From Cryphonectria parasitica EP155 (lineage: Eukaryota > Ascomycota > Sordariomycetes > Diaporthales > Cryphonectriaceae), in assembly GCF_011745365.1 (NCBI RefSeq), contig NW_024468915.1, positions 2,024,653 to 2,088,652 of the forward strand: a DNA stretch of 64,000 bases. The letters run 5' to 3'. A model generated the notes under the pieces. That model had not been told where the DNA came from and searched no databases. It saw nothing but the letters and a program-made list of their open reading frames with translations. The position numbers were made by a program, and so were the translations under genes. Positions 47,256 to 59,716 of the stretch are shown in pieces (within the stretch, counting starts at the first letter, position 1; every line of letters starts with the position of its first letter).

Positions 47256-47983
47256 CTATCGCTTGACGCAAGCAGTGATGTCCGTCACGAGCTCGACGCT
47301 CTCCAGCGACTGATCCTTGCCCAGCATTGCAACGATGATGAGACCGGTGGTGATGATGAGGAGAGCGATGATTAAGAAGCCACCGACGCGACCAGATGTT
47401 GACTAGATTCAAGCAATCCTCTGCAGTTCGCTGTGTACGTTCTCTGAGAAGTCATTGAGGATCTGGTCACGGTCGTGGGCTGCCACACCCTGCAGGTGAG
47501 AAATCGTAGTTGCCGCCATAACCATCAGAAATGCGAGATGATGTATGGTCCTGGCTCACAACAAGAGGCGCATTGGCCCGGGACTGGGGAATGGGCCAGA
47601 CCCGGTCCGAGAAAAGCCACAAGGTCTTGCTTTGTATTCGTAGCGACTGGGCGGGAATGTTCTTCTCCAGGCTCGGCTTGGGGCTCGTCTTCAAATTCGT
47701 ATCGGAATCGTTCCAGAGCGACTGGCCAGCTGTAGATGCGGCGGTCTTCGCGGTTTTGATCGTTGATGAAGTGCTGGCAGATCTGCCTATGGTGAATTAC
47801 AAGACTGTCTATAGGCTGGTCTCCAGCAGCCGGGATACATGTCATCATGTAAATAACACCAGTTTGGGCATGGCAGATAATGGCTGAGAGTGGCTGGTTG
47901 TAGATGGCACCAAGCGGTTGAGCTGATGAAATACGTGGTGAGAAGTGCTCAATGAAAGGCGATGCAAGTGTTGGATCCCAGCT
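47256..47983 (-). CDS. Possible multi-exon hypothetical gene with C-terminal membrane segment (structure unresolved)
   Basis: Two stretches look coding on the minus strand. The 3' one (47256-47402) follows an AATCTAG acceptor and reads STSGRVGGFLIIALLIITTG, a clear membrane helix, then an acidic end finishing DITACVKR and TAG. The 5' one (47525 to about 47983) is an open frame of about 150 codons whose first ATG is internal (47848). Between them, another frame reads AAHDRDQILNDFSENVHSEL. I could not join these with good splice sites and consistent phase, so either the gene has introns I misread or it is decayed. The family is not recognised. Confidence 0.28.
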
Positions 47984-48597
47984 TTATAAACACTCAAGTA
48001 TTCAAGAGAGAGCTAGCCTATCTCTATAATTAGATGGCATCTTTGCGCGGATCAATTTTCCCACGTGCTTCTATGCAAAAAGTTAGCTGAAGAACATGCT
48101 GAGAACAGTTCAGTCAACTTACCATACTCACCCCCATATTCAGAACTTACACTAGATTGAGAATCCACTGAAGGTAGTAACGCTTCTATGATGGAATTCA
48201 CTAGATGAAGCAGTCAACTGAATTCCTCGCAGAAAATTCCACTTCTGTTCAATGATTGTGAAGTAAAGAGCCACTCTGTGTATCCAACACAGGTGCCCTT
48301 CTTTCCACCCGCTCTTGATGATGATAGAGCATATAGATATTTATACACATGATAGCCCTCATTAAGTCATTACTTTCCTTTATCCACACAATCACATGAC
48401 CATCAAGAGGACTGCGCATGTACATACCACCAATCATTTACAATCATGACCTACACGGGATCCGTAGGCCTTCATGGTAGTCGATAAATACCATATTGCC
48501 CAGGTAAACCATTCCATTCCCGCCCCGCCCCGCCTCGCAACCCCCACCCCTACATCTTTAAACCGCCCTTCTCTTTCTCTTCAAGATACTACTAAGT
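47984..48597. other. Intergenic region
   Basis: 0.61 kb, AT-rich, no gene seen. A TTTATAAA element at about 47992-47999 sits just upstream of the unresolved gene. Confidence 0.5.
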
Positions 48598-50583
48598 TCA
48601 TGCATCTTCTGAGGACCAGGCCTTGTTGTCCAGCTCGAGGCTCTTCATGCTCCTGGCATCATCAGAGTCCTCAGACGAGGTCTCCAACTGACCCGCACTC
48701 CACAGGCGCATGCGCTTGCCATACATGTAGACCACTGGGAGCATGAGACTGAACAGGGCCATGATGCCGCTGTAGATTCCAAATGTCTTCAGGAAGCCAA
48801 GGCTCAGGATCCAGTCGGCTGACTTGAAGCTGATTAGGAAGCCGGCAATGAGACGGAATGACGACATGGTTACGAGGACAGGCCTAGGCAGATGTGTTAG
48901 TTACTGGGTGGTGGTCATCATAACTCTCTCTCTCTATTTATCTCTCTTGACATCAAACAACGCAAGAGAAAGAAAGACTTCTCCACGTAGGCGGTGATGG
49001 TCGGAGGGAGGGGATACATACCCAGCATAATTAGGATAACTTTCGACCAGATACACGCTCACGAGCGTATTCATCGTCAACCCTCCGAAGCCGATGAGGA
49101 AGAACCCGACGAGGAGGTAAACCAGGGGCCTCTCTTCTGTATGGTCGCCTGCATACCCGAACAAGAGCGGCCCAACGATGCCGGCGATCAGGGGGAATGC
49201 AAGACTGATCAAGTGTGACTCGGGTTCTCTCTGCCCGTTGTTTCTCTTTGCACGGTAGTTTGAGATCTTGTCGGCCAAGTAACCGCCAAAGAGCCACACG
49301 AAGGGGGTCGCGGCGACGATGGGCAGCACAACGAAGCCCAGCTGGTTGAAGCTGAGCTTCAGGCCGAGGATGATGGCGGCGGCATTCTGCGTGGTAGCCG
49401 AGAGCGAGCCAACAAAGATAGAGTTCAGGGCGATGACCCAGAGCACGTTGGGGAAGAAGGTCGCCTTGATGGTCTCCATGACGGACTTTCTGCAGAGCTT
49501 CCACTCTGTCTTGACGACAAAGACACCAAAGTCGTCCTTGTTGGAGCGGTAGCCGTACTTTGCGTAGTCGAGTCGTGGACGGTTCTCACCTGGGCGGATC
49601 GGGTACACTTCCTTGCCGGCTGTGGTCAAGTTAGTCTCTTGTATTTCATTTTATAGCGATCGTTTGTTCTTCATTTCGCGGCACAAATCCTGCACGTTTT
49701 ACGTACCAAGTTCTTCCCGGGACCGAATCCATCTCGTCTCAGGGACGAGGAAGATCATACCGATCCAGACGAGGATTCCAGTTCCCGCGGTGATATAGTA
49801 GATCCAGCGCCAGCTGAGCTTGACGATGATCAGGGGACTGGTCAGGCCGATGGAGACGATGAACAGGCCCTGGCCAGCACTGATGAGAGAGAAGGCCTTG
49901 TTTCTCTCATTAATGAACAGCATATCCTGCAGGATAAGAGGAATGAGAGCCTCCACCGCACCAGCACCAAACCCCTGGAAGACTCTTGCCGCGATGTGGC
50001 TGTTGAGGCTCTGGCTGAATCCTGCCCAGAGACCTCCAGACCATGCCAACACGCCGGCGAGGAGGAGGATGGGACGCCGACCCCATGCAATGGACAGTGG
50101 TACCAAGATGTAGGATGCGACGCCGTTGACGAGGATAGGGAGCGTGGAGAGCAGGTCAACCTTGGAGATTGGCGGACCACCCAGGCTCGACAGCAGCTGG
50201 ATAGGATCTTCAGGCTTGCCTCCTGGAGTGCTGAAGTTGAGTGCGCTGAGGTCGATGGAGCCGAGGATCTTGGGGTCGATTCCGGCGTACTCGAGGACGA
50301 AGATGGGGACCAGGGCGCCGATGATGGCCTCTGCCGAGAGGGCGAGGGCTCCAAACAGCGCGAGAGTGATGATGGCGGCCCACTTGCGCCACATGGGCAG
50401 GTTGAGAGGATCTTTGGGGTCGGGCGTGGGCATGGGCACCCGACGCATCTGACCTCCTTCGAACAGTTGAGTCGTGCCCACCACCTGGGTGACGGTCGAC
50501 TCTCCGTACGGCCTCTTGTCCACGAGAACCTCCTCCATGCTGCCCCTCATCTTCACATCCCTTATGCTTGTGAATGTATCCAT
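48598..50583 (-). CDS. MFS transporter, DHA-like, 12 membrane spans
   Basis: Three exons (49707-50583, 49022-49619, 48598-48883) give 586 residues. A hydrophilic N-terminus contains PMPTPDPKDPLNLPMWRKW, the DP-x-NP-x-W-x-KW pattern found just before TM1 in fungal drug:H+ antiporter-type MFS proteins. GRRPILLLAG follows TM2-3, ARVFQGFGAGAVEALIP is the TM4 segment with RxFQGxGxG, and VPETRW ends TM6. A central loop of about 60 residues (RLDYAKYGYRSNKDDF) precedes the second half. The tail is acidic and Ser-rich. An upstream in-frame GTG codon at 50613 is not a start. Substrate unknown; efflux of toxic or secondary compounds is common for the class. Confidence 0.88.
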
Positions 50584-52031
50584 GTTTGCTAGTTCGGCCA
50601 GCGACAAGCTCACATTTGTGTGTGTATGTGTGTGAAGGGAAGGGAGGGAGGAGGAGAGGGAGGAGGGGGAGGAGGAAAATAAAGTCGAGAGGATGAGGTG
50701 CGACCAAGAAGAGTCAGGGGAAAAAAGGAAAGAGGAAATTATTCATATCAATTTGGCTTCTTTTCCTTCTTCTTTTACTTTTGCTCTTCATCTTCTCTTC
50801 GCTTTCCGGATCAGGGTCACTCGCGCAGGAGTTTGTGTTGCAGACATCGTGTGTCGCATGTAGTCCAGAACAAGGTTAGTTCGCCGCCGTCCCATCTCTT
50901 ACACGTCCCCCAGTTACAGGATTTAAAGCCCGAAACACAGGTACCGAAGCTTGTTTTTCCTACTCTGGTAACTCAAGAGTAGACTTTTCCCCGATGATCT
51001 GCGTTAAACAACCTTTGGGCAAAGGTTTGCACAGCCCCACTACATATGATGAAAGGGTTGTGTCAATCAGGCCAAACATGAACATCGGAGAGATGAAATC
51101 CGATGCGATTGGGTTACGGCACGTGTGAGGGCGCATCAAGCATTCAAACCTAGAGAGTGTAAACTTTGATTCCGCTTCGCCAATGGCACTGTGTCAGGTC
51201 CAAAGCAGGGTTTTCGGTTGAAACACCAAGTGTCAACTCTACGTTAGGCCGTCCATCATCTTGACTTCGAGAAACACTGGCTTCAATATTGCACTCCCGT
51301 GATTCCCCTTACTGTAAGCGCTGGCCACGCAACATCTGCCGCCGCTGATCACTTCTGCACTGCGTAATCGATGGTAGGCTGAGCTGTCACGAATCAATCT
51401 TTGACGCAACGCAGCGCAACAGGTGGAATCTGGAGATGTGGTTAGAATGCTTCATATGAGCAAATTGATTCATTTCTCCATCACAGTTCACAGGGTATCT
51501 TGTTTGCAAATTTGAAGCCGTCGTCATTCAGTGTTCTCTGGCTGTTCTGGTCTTGTTCTGAAACACTCTGGAAGACTGTCGTGTCCAGATCGTGCGATGA
51601 TGGCAGCATCATGAGTGGACAGCTCCACGACGTCTTAATTTATCTCTCAAACCTGCCCAAGTACACACACGCCAATCTAGACTACTAATTGATAACATGC
51701 CTTTTTTACTAGGCCAGCACGGCAAGCCCTTTTGAGCCGTCCCTTATTACCTAAGACGCCTTGCAAGGAAATCAATCAATGTAATATTCATAAAGCCAAA
51801 TCCAGCCTCACTAGCGACAATTGTCAATGACGATGACTTAGCGCAACAGTACTAGTAAGGGACCCATAGTAGCATCTCTGACGTACACGACCAATGCCGT
51901 CCTCGTCGACGGTCCTCGAATCTCGGAATATTAATTCATTGATTGAAACATGAGTTTTTTGTTTTCTGTTTCGATTCCTCCTCTTGCTAGTACCATGAGA
52001 AGACACTGCAAATCGTGATATCTAGAACACC
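50584..52031. other. Intergenic region
   Basis: 1.45 kb between divergent genes. A purine-rich tract (50637-50690) lies in the 5' region of the MFS gene. No gene is seen. Confidence 0.55.
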
Positions 52032-52658
52032 ATGTCTGCCATTCGTTCCGCCATGCTCCGCCAGAGGATTGCTCGCCAGCCGCCTCTAACTTCTGTGGCA
52101 AGAAGATCCTTTGCCTCCCACACTTCGGAAGAGCCTACACCAAAGACATCAGGAATCGGGGGACTTCCCATGTTCGTGCTGCTCGGAATCATTTCCCTCC
52201 CCTACATCGTCCTGGTCCCAAAGCGGTCCAAAATGATACTGACAGTCACTTCCGATTCCGAACAGTGTCCTCGGAGCCGTGGCCGTGATAGTTCCCGGCA
52301 GCCTCTACCTCCTCAGCAGCGGCCATGACAATGTTGCGCACAACGATCACGCAGCGCAGAAAGGTCTTCACACCAAACACGTCCACGTGGAGGACAACAA
52401 ACGCGCCGCAGGTCGCCTGGGCGGCCAGTTGCAGGGGATTGACCAGGTGGTGACCACGAGGCACGAGGATGTTGATTCGGATCTGCCACACGACGCGCTG
52501 AACCACCCTGTAAATCGGGAGAAGGTAATCGCATCCACTTTTGTAGGGTTGTACAACGCATGTCTTGCTGACGAGGGATATTTGTATAGATTGAAAAGAC
52601 TCAGCAGCTCAGTCCGCCGACCAAGAGGGTAGATCCGATCAAGTCGGTCCGCGGTTAA
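52032..52658 (+). CDS. Small hypothetical, probably mitochondrial, membrane protein
   Basis: Proposed exons are 52032-52225, 52266-52524 and 52590-52658, giving 173 residues. The N-terminus is rich in Arg, Ser and Ala and lacks acids (MSAIRSAMLRQRIARQPP), like a mitochondrial presequence. Two hydrophobic segments follow (GLPMFVLLGIISLPYIVLV and VLGAVAVIVPGSLYLL), then a long polar His/Asp-rich tail. The last intron is well formed (GTAATC donor, TTGCTGAC branch, ATAG acceptor). The first is only 40 nt with a weak GTCCAA donor, so that junction may be wrong or mark a frameshift. I recognise no named family. Confidence 0.45.
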
Positions 52659-53079
52659 TTGGATGTTGGCACTAGATTGTCTCGTCGGTCCAGGTCATGA
52701 AGAGAACATAGGCTCAGAAAAAGCTCTAGTAATACACTGCATGTGGCATAGGGGACTGGTTTAGGTAAGAGAATCAACGAATCAAGGCGTGTGTTGGGTG
52801 GACAACGAATCTTCTTATAAATCTCTGAGGCTCAACAAAAGCACTCGCTATAAAATGTCATCTGGGTCTAAGGCACCATCCATAGGCATCTCTGAAATTC
52901 TATAAATACAGGATCAATCTGTTTTGCTTGACGTAACAGAGCGAATATTGGAATTCTTGTCAACTCACTCCAATATCTGCCGAATGCTATTGTGAACCCT
53001 CTTCCAATCTATTCTATAGTCTATATATAATTTCTATCCAACGCCACACCAATGCCCCAATAATCCAGACACGACCCTC
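52659..53079. other. Intergenic region between convergent genes
   Basis: 421 bp, AT-rich, with nothing recognisable. Confidence 0.65.
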
Positions 53080-54382
53080 TTAGGCCTCGTTGACCAGAAC
53101 GTATCGGTAACGGGCCTTGCCGTCCTCCAGGTCAACGACAGCCTTGTTGGCATCACTCATTGGGCGTTCCTGGACGAGACCGCGGATCTTCTTCTCGGTG
53201 ACGAACTCCAGCATGTCCCGCAGGTCTTGAGGAGATCCGATCAGGGATCCCTCAAAGTTGGTCCGGCCGTGAACAATGACATTTCCTGGGATTTGGAAAG
53301 GGCCATCGTCAGGCAGCCCAACCTGCACCAGACTGCCGCCCTTCTTCAGCAGCGACATGTACGAAGCAACGGGGACCTATAGTAAATGATTCAATCAGTC
53401 GGTCCACAGCTTCAAATTGTGGGTGAAAGGCAATTCTGTGTGTGGGCTGAACTTACCTTGCTGGAGGCCACCGTGGAGATGATGAGGTCCAGGCTTCTTG
53501 CGTGCTTGGTCTCCCAGCCCTCCTCATCTGCTGTCGCAATATACTCGTCCGCGCCCAGGCTCATGACCTCCTGTCTCTTGTTCTCCCGCCTAGAGATGCC
53601 GACAGCCCTGGCACCCATGCCCTTTGCGAACAGTACGCCATAGTGACCGAGACCACCAACGCCAACAATGCCAACCGACATACCGGGCTTGACCCCATGG
53701 ACCTTCAACGGCCTGAACATGGTAGCGCCACCACACAGCATCGGGGCTGCCTGGCTCGACTCAAGCCCATCAGGGATCTTGACGACGAAGTGGCTTGGCG
53801 ACCGGTGGTACGTCGCAAAACCACCCGTGTTGATGTCGCCGTTGAAATGGGGCGAGTTGTACGCCCAGACGATCTTGTCGCAGTAGTTCTCCTCGCCGTC
53901 GTCGCACTCGTGGCACTTGCCGAACCGGCCCAGACAGGCGTCACCTTGGGCGCCCACACCGACGCGGTCGCCGACTTGAATGCCGTTTGCAGCTTTGGAA
54001 CCCACGCGGACCGCTACTCCGACGATCTCGTGTCCGACTGTGAGAGGGTAGTTGCTCGCGCCCTATGGTGAACCAATTTTCTCTTTAGTATTCTTCGTCA
54101 CCTGGTATGAAATCTGCAATATAGCCTCTCAGGGTGGGCATGGTCTTCGACGACGCCACATGAGATGGTCGAGCTCTTTGACATTTGGGGTTCTGAACGT
54201 ACCCAGCCGTTGCTCAAAAAGTGCAGATCCGAGCCGCACATTCCACAGTGCGTCACCTTGATATCGACGTCCGTCTCCTCCCACGCCTTGGGCTTGATCT
54301 CCTGCCAGTTCATCTTCCCTTCGATGCCGGTGGCATCCTTGGCTGTCCAGCCCTCGAACATGTAATCGGTAGTGCTCCCCAT
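53080..54382 (-). CDS. Zinc-dependent alcohol dehydrogenase, NADP-dependent cinnamyl-alcohol/ADH6 type
   Basis: Three exons (54203-54382, 53457-54062, 53080-53376), all phase 0, give 360 residues. Catalytic zinc ligands lie in CGMCGSDLH (about 46-54) and the VGHE motif that follows the first intron. The four structural-zinc cysteines are in the GKCHECDDGEENYC region with the preceding GDAC. The Rossmann motif is GIVGVGGLGHYGV. The protein resembles fungal ADH6/ADH7 cinnamyl alcohol dehydrogenases, which reduce aromatic and branched aldehydes with NADPH in the cytosol; the cofactor is inferred from family. SRRENKR after the second Rossmann strand is consistent with NADP(H) phosphate binding. 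The gene is convergent with the small gene at 52032. Confidence 0.92.
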
Positions 54383-56449
54383 TGCAAATTTTGCTGCTTG
54401 TTGCGTTCACTCAGTGAAATGTTTGGAAGTAGATGTTACTAGAGTGAGAGAGGAACAGACGAGCCGATGCCAGGCAAATGATCTTTCATAAAATAGAAAC
54501 GTATCGGGTATACCAAGTTCCGTCTCAATGTATAAATTTATATACTATGTAATATATATACACATAAATGCCCACACTTCTCCGATGCTTATCAAGCACG
54601 ACCCTTAAGGGCCCGCCTTGCGTGCCGTCTCTCACTACCTTGCCTCGAAGCAGATAAAATCTCGATTCTTCTTGCATGAAAATTCCGCAATGGCCATATG
54701 GCGACTTCGCTCCCCCCTGTATTGTGTTCCTCAAAACTCTTCAAAACAGGGTCCACACGGGAAGCTCCAGCACGGCGGGTCTTCTCCGTTCGTCGTCGGG
54801 AAGGGATCGATTGCCTCGCGCCACTGACTCGAAATCTGGGAGTCCATGGTCGTCCCCCGTTCATTAAGGAGGCTCCAGAGAGGACCGGAACGAGCATGAC
54901 CCTGATCATGGACCCGCCTGGGTTGTGGGAAGAGCGAAACAATTCCGCTGTGACGTCGCATCGATTTTTGATAACAATTAATTACAACCTTGGCTGATGA
55001 CGCAGGTGATTCAGTTCTTGGTAGACACTGACCGCTCCTCGGCATTCGGGCACTCGTGAAGATGGCCGAGGCGTATCTCAAGTAGTTATAAAATGCGTGA
55101 TATAGGATATTTGAGTTGTGGAGAAAGTTGGTGAGAATTTTGTTGAGGATAGTTCTACCACCTCTCGCAACGTGAAGCTGTGCCAGAATTTCAGTCGTCC
55201 TAGGGCTTTGTAGTTTCTTTAGCAGCTCACCTGCTATGTATCAACGGGCAATTAGCATTAACCTATGTTGCGGCAACTGAGACAATGTTTGAGGTTAAGC
55301 TTGTCCTATTAACCAGCGGTCCCAAGCCGGCAAGATGCTATATTAATTCATCAACAATTCACAATATTATGTGGGGCATAAAGCACATGCACGAATGCAG
55401 TGAAGATACCTTAAGGTGCTTTGACCTCTCGATTAACGTTCTACCGAAGAAGAAAAGAAAGAAAAAACAGAAACAGGAAGAAAAAAAAACCCACACAAGC
55501 CAGGATGAACTCGTATTCATCCCATTTCCTGAGCCACACATCTTAGACCTGGGTCTACTACGTGGCAGCAGCAATATTCGCTATGTGGTGGCTCAGGTCT
55601 GACGTGGATCTCCCTCTATTGTCTTCTCAACGATCTCCTTCGCGGCCTTCAAATTTCTATAAGCAACATCAGCTTGACAGAATTACAATGTTGTTTACAC
55701 CTTTGTATAAATACATTGACCCATGGCCGTTTTATGCTAGCTTTATTTCGCAATTTATGCTTCCGAGACGAAGCTTAGTAGCCTTATCCTGCAAAAATGG
55801 GATGACTACGTTGAATTAGCACATAGTCAAGTTGCAATTCATACCCTGCCAACAAATCCCCCCTCTGTGAATACGACTGTGTTCGCTAAAGACCTGCATG
55901 AACGTAATGCCACAATCAACAAACGCAGAAACGTCTGCAGGACATAGGAGCTGAGGCCAGGGCAAATGAATGCAACTTTTACTGACTCTGACTAGAGGCA
56001 TGTAAAATTGAACCCAAGTCTGCCTACCTGCACGTTACGCCTTGCAACGGTTACATTCGACAGACCGTAAAGTTCATCAAAGAAATCCGCGAAAGCCAAG
56101 TTGAGGAAGAATGCAGGCAAGTCACTGTGCTCTTAGAGCTTAGGGAACATTTTCTTATCGGACCACAGTTGGGTCAGTTGAATGAAACACAACAAGCCAT
56201 ATATTCCTTCGGTTATTATGCACACTGACATGATATGATACACCCTAGACAACGATAAACCCCTTCAGAAGCTGGTCGTCCGTATCAATATACATGTTGC
56301 GGACTTTCGGAAAAAATTGGACTCCAATGTGAGGCCTGTAGGCCTTCAGCATGCCGGCCCCAAGACCACCGCACCGGAGACATTGGACAGAGCGTTGCAA
56401 ACCTCATACGCACATTTTAGCGCAAGGCTCGCTAGGAAGGTGACTACTG
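54383..56449. other. Intergenic region, no supported gene
   Basis: 2.07 kb, AT-rich in its right half. Short frames only. An A-rich tract with a Lys-rich translation (55447-55490) is low complexity and not a gene signal. Confidence 0.55.
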
Positions 56450-57627
56450 ATGAAGCACGGCGAACGTGATCTACACTCATATGGGAATGTTCACATGAAA
56501 AATCATGCCAAGGATCTTCTCGTCAACCTTGAGCAAGTGCTTCAGTTCATGCAGCCCGGGCGACTTGAGCAGCATCCATCCAACTCGGCTGCATTCCATC
56601 TGGCAGCCCAAGGCATAACAGAAGATGTTTTGAAAATGAGTGAGAAGCTGGACAGAGTGTTCAAGATGGTCAAAGAGGTGCAATCCAGGGATTCACCGCA
56701 CGCATGGGTTTGTGCAGCACAACAAGGTACTGCATCACAAGACTTTCTTTCCAACGAGAAGCATATCGAAAGTATTGGTGAAATGTGAGGTCCACATATC
56801 TCATTTATGGTGACATCCGTTCAAGTATTCTTGCTGATATAATTGAGTGTGTAGAAGAGATGACTCTTATACCATCTACAGTGGACTGTCCATCGATAAT
56901 GGTCCTCGCAACAGCAACGAAATCAACAGATGGAGCGCTGCAGACATCACACACTGAAAACCCCGATTTCGGACTTGAGATAGAAGCGGCAGATGCACCT
57001 TTCGAGAACAATACGGTGCCTCGTGACTGCACAACTTCCCAACTTCAAACCGCAGAGCTGATCCCATTGCATTGCGACGAGCTTCAAGATCTATCGCAGC
57101 CCACTCTATCTGGTGAAAATGTTTTAGACGATAAGGGCTTTATTCTGAGCTCAGAAAGCACTCACCAGGCTATAGACGAGTTGATTGTTCGAGATGTCGA
57201 TGTCGCAGAAGTCGGAAACGTCATGCAAGAAAGCAACACAGAGCAGGAGACAGACGATATGGTAGTGGAAGATGTAGATGCCTCGGAAGCCAAAATTTCC
57301 ACCAAACAAAATGACACGACCGTCGATGAACTGAACATCGACGACATGAACGATAATAGCACAAGCAGTGACAATACGAATAGCGAGAACATGGTCGACA
57401 GTGACATGAATGATGACGATACGAATGGCAACGACACAGCGTTTAATGCGCAGGACGGGAAGTCCAGACCGGGCCAAAAGGCGCTGAGGCACATCCTATA
57501 TTGTGCAGGAATCACGAGTAAGTTAGAGTCCATGAGCCCCATGCGGAGGGAGCCTCCGCCTCCCTATACGTCTTCGGAGCCGCTTTCAAGGGTGGTCTAT
57601 GTGCCGCTGTTGGTGCTCATTATTTGA
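56450..57627 (+). CDS. Hypothetical protein with helical N-terminus and acidic Asp/Asn-rich repeats
   Basis: Proposed exons are 56450-56771 and 56855-57627 (364 residues); the intron uses GTATTG and GTGTAG and was chosen because it keeps phase. The N-terminal 100 residues look helical (LLVNLEQVLQFMQ, VLKMSEKLDRVFKMVKEV), reminiscent of the N-terminal helical domains of fungal STAND/NLR proteins, but this is only a resemblance. The middle to C-terminal part is acidic with imperfect repeats rich in D, N, S and T (IDDMNDNSTSSDNTNSEN). A short Pro-rich and hydrophobic end follows. Composition is more AT-rich than the neighbours, and no ATPase domain follows, so it may be a remnant or a fast-evolving accessory gene. 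Confidence 0.4.
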
Positions 57628-59661
57628 TATGGTAGCTGATCTATGATTATTCATTGATCTATCAATGATATAGACTACTGGTCGATATCTGTCGACTAGA
57701 CGAAGACGATGAAGATGGCAATGAAGATGGTAACGAAAATATCCAGTTCACTCGGGAGAGAATTAAAGGAGTGTGGCGAGGAAACGTGAAGGAAGGCTAA
57801 GATGCATCGTGCAAAGATGGAAGTGTAAGACATGGTGGCCATCCTGACTTGAGTAGGTAGGTACTTAAGTACGCAATGTAGTATTTTGGAATTTCATCCA
57901 TTTCAGTGATACCTGAGAACTCTGGTGGTTTAGTGATCGCGTCACTCTTTCAGCGATGACCTGTCGAGTTTTCAGCTTGAACATGTGCTATGAACCGTTA
58001 AAACTAGAGATCCTGTCTTTTGGGAGGAAACAAGTGCTTTTGATATCAAATTTACGTGTTAGACGTGGAGAGCACTTGGCGGCCGAGAATTTGGCTGTAA
58101 TATCATAATAAATACGCAGGCTTATCCAACATCGAGCGCGCGCGCACGAGTGTGTGTGTGTGTATGTGTAATTCAGTCCCGCAAGCAACCGATCACCGCT
58201 GCGAATGTCCTGGGGCCGCCCAGCTCTGGGCCATCATTTTGGCAGTCACCCTTGCTGGGTTTTACCTGCAGCATGCCATACAATATGGCAGTTTCTGTAT
58301 CTCACAATCAGTCCCGAGGTTTATAGCCTTACCAAACCGTAATTCTCTCAAGAATCATAGGTTTTTACAAAATGTGACGGTCATCACGAACTCAGTTGGT
58401 TTTCTCCTTCCCTTTGAGAAGCAGCCAACGTTTTGATGCACTCATCTTGTGAGTATTTGAGACACATAGCACAAAATAAGACATACCGAGTCTGCAACTG
58501 TGACCAGCTCAATCGAACAATGCATAACTCTCCTCCCATGCCTGTCTACCAAAGAACACCTGCAGCTCCTCGAACTCTGATGCACGGGGCAAAAGCTGGA
58601 ACGAGAAGCTCGAAGCGGCAGAAGCGATGGCGTGACCGAGCAAGGCAGACCTGGCGTGTGACCTGCTCGGGTAGGGGAAGCAAGCAGGGTGCTTGCCGTG
58701 TTGACTTGCAACAAGATCGCTGGTTGAACAAAAACTAGAGTGAATCTTTTTTTGTAGAGCACCGAGCTTTAAAACCCCCTTCCCCTAAATTCAAGCAGTC
58801 TTACGAAGGAACGACTGTTATATCAATCGTTTTGTTGTGGTCGACAAGGTCTACGGAAGCCTGTGCATGCGAATCTCTCAGCAGACAGACATGAATTCAT
58901 GCTAAATCCTGACGTACTAATTCATGTTGTGAACCAGTCTCGTTACCTTATGAACACGCTCGGTATCCTCACTGGAACTCCTACTAAAGCCATTTACCAC
59001 ACCCATCAAGTTACACGGAAGAAGCTCCACTACTGACCTCTTTTCACCCATAGCAATAGCCAACACCACACCCCCGGGGGGGGGGGGGTTCCCAATAGGT
59101 AGGAGCATCAGTCTTGCTGCGAAGGTCGCAGACCACCAGGATCTAAGAGGAATTTCAAAGATCACTGAGACCAAGCGAGTAAGGAAGAGATAATTTGTAT
59201 AGTATTGGGATGGGTACATATGTCTAATATTGTACTTTACTGTTTTCCTTCTTGTTCTTCCCGAACTCCAGGAAGTATTTGAGTCTATTCGTTGGGTATG
59301 TTGCCCGCCGTTCGTATCATCATCACTCAGGCCGCTGACGTGGCATCCATGCGTGGCTCTCGAGCATGTCTGTTAGGTATGTCTGGCTCATCAGACTATT
59401 CATTGCCTGCTAGAGAGATCTTCTTTTTTCAGATCCAGCGAAGAGGCGAGAAGAAGGGTCCTTACCGCCTTCATTTCTTGGAGGCAAATCACGCATTATG
59501 CAAGACACGAACATTCATCCGAAGAAATATGCAAACATGCAAAGGCACATTTGAGTCACACAGTTCACCCCGCTATTATATGTACAACGAAGTCCTCGTA
59601 ACGCCCAGCCCACCACTCCACAAGGACGCGGGCCCATCACACACCCTACCATCTAATGATC

Positions 59662-59663
<2 letters not shown>

Positions 59664-59713
<50 letters not shown>
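59664..59713. repeat. Microsatellite (CT)25
   Basis: Uninterrupted CT dinucleotide repeat of about 25 units; read in frame it gives an artificial Ser-Leu repeat. Confidence 0.95.

Positions 59714-59716
<3 letters not shown>

Noticed and set aside
55447..55490. Lys/Gln-rich stretch suggesting a nuclear localisation signal
   Set aside because: It arises from an A-rich tract in a short frame without any other coding evidence.
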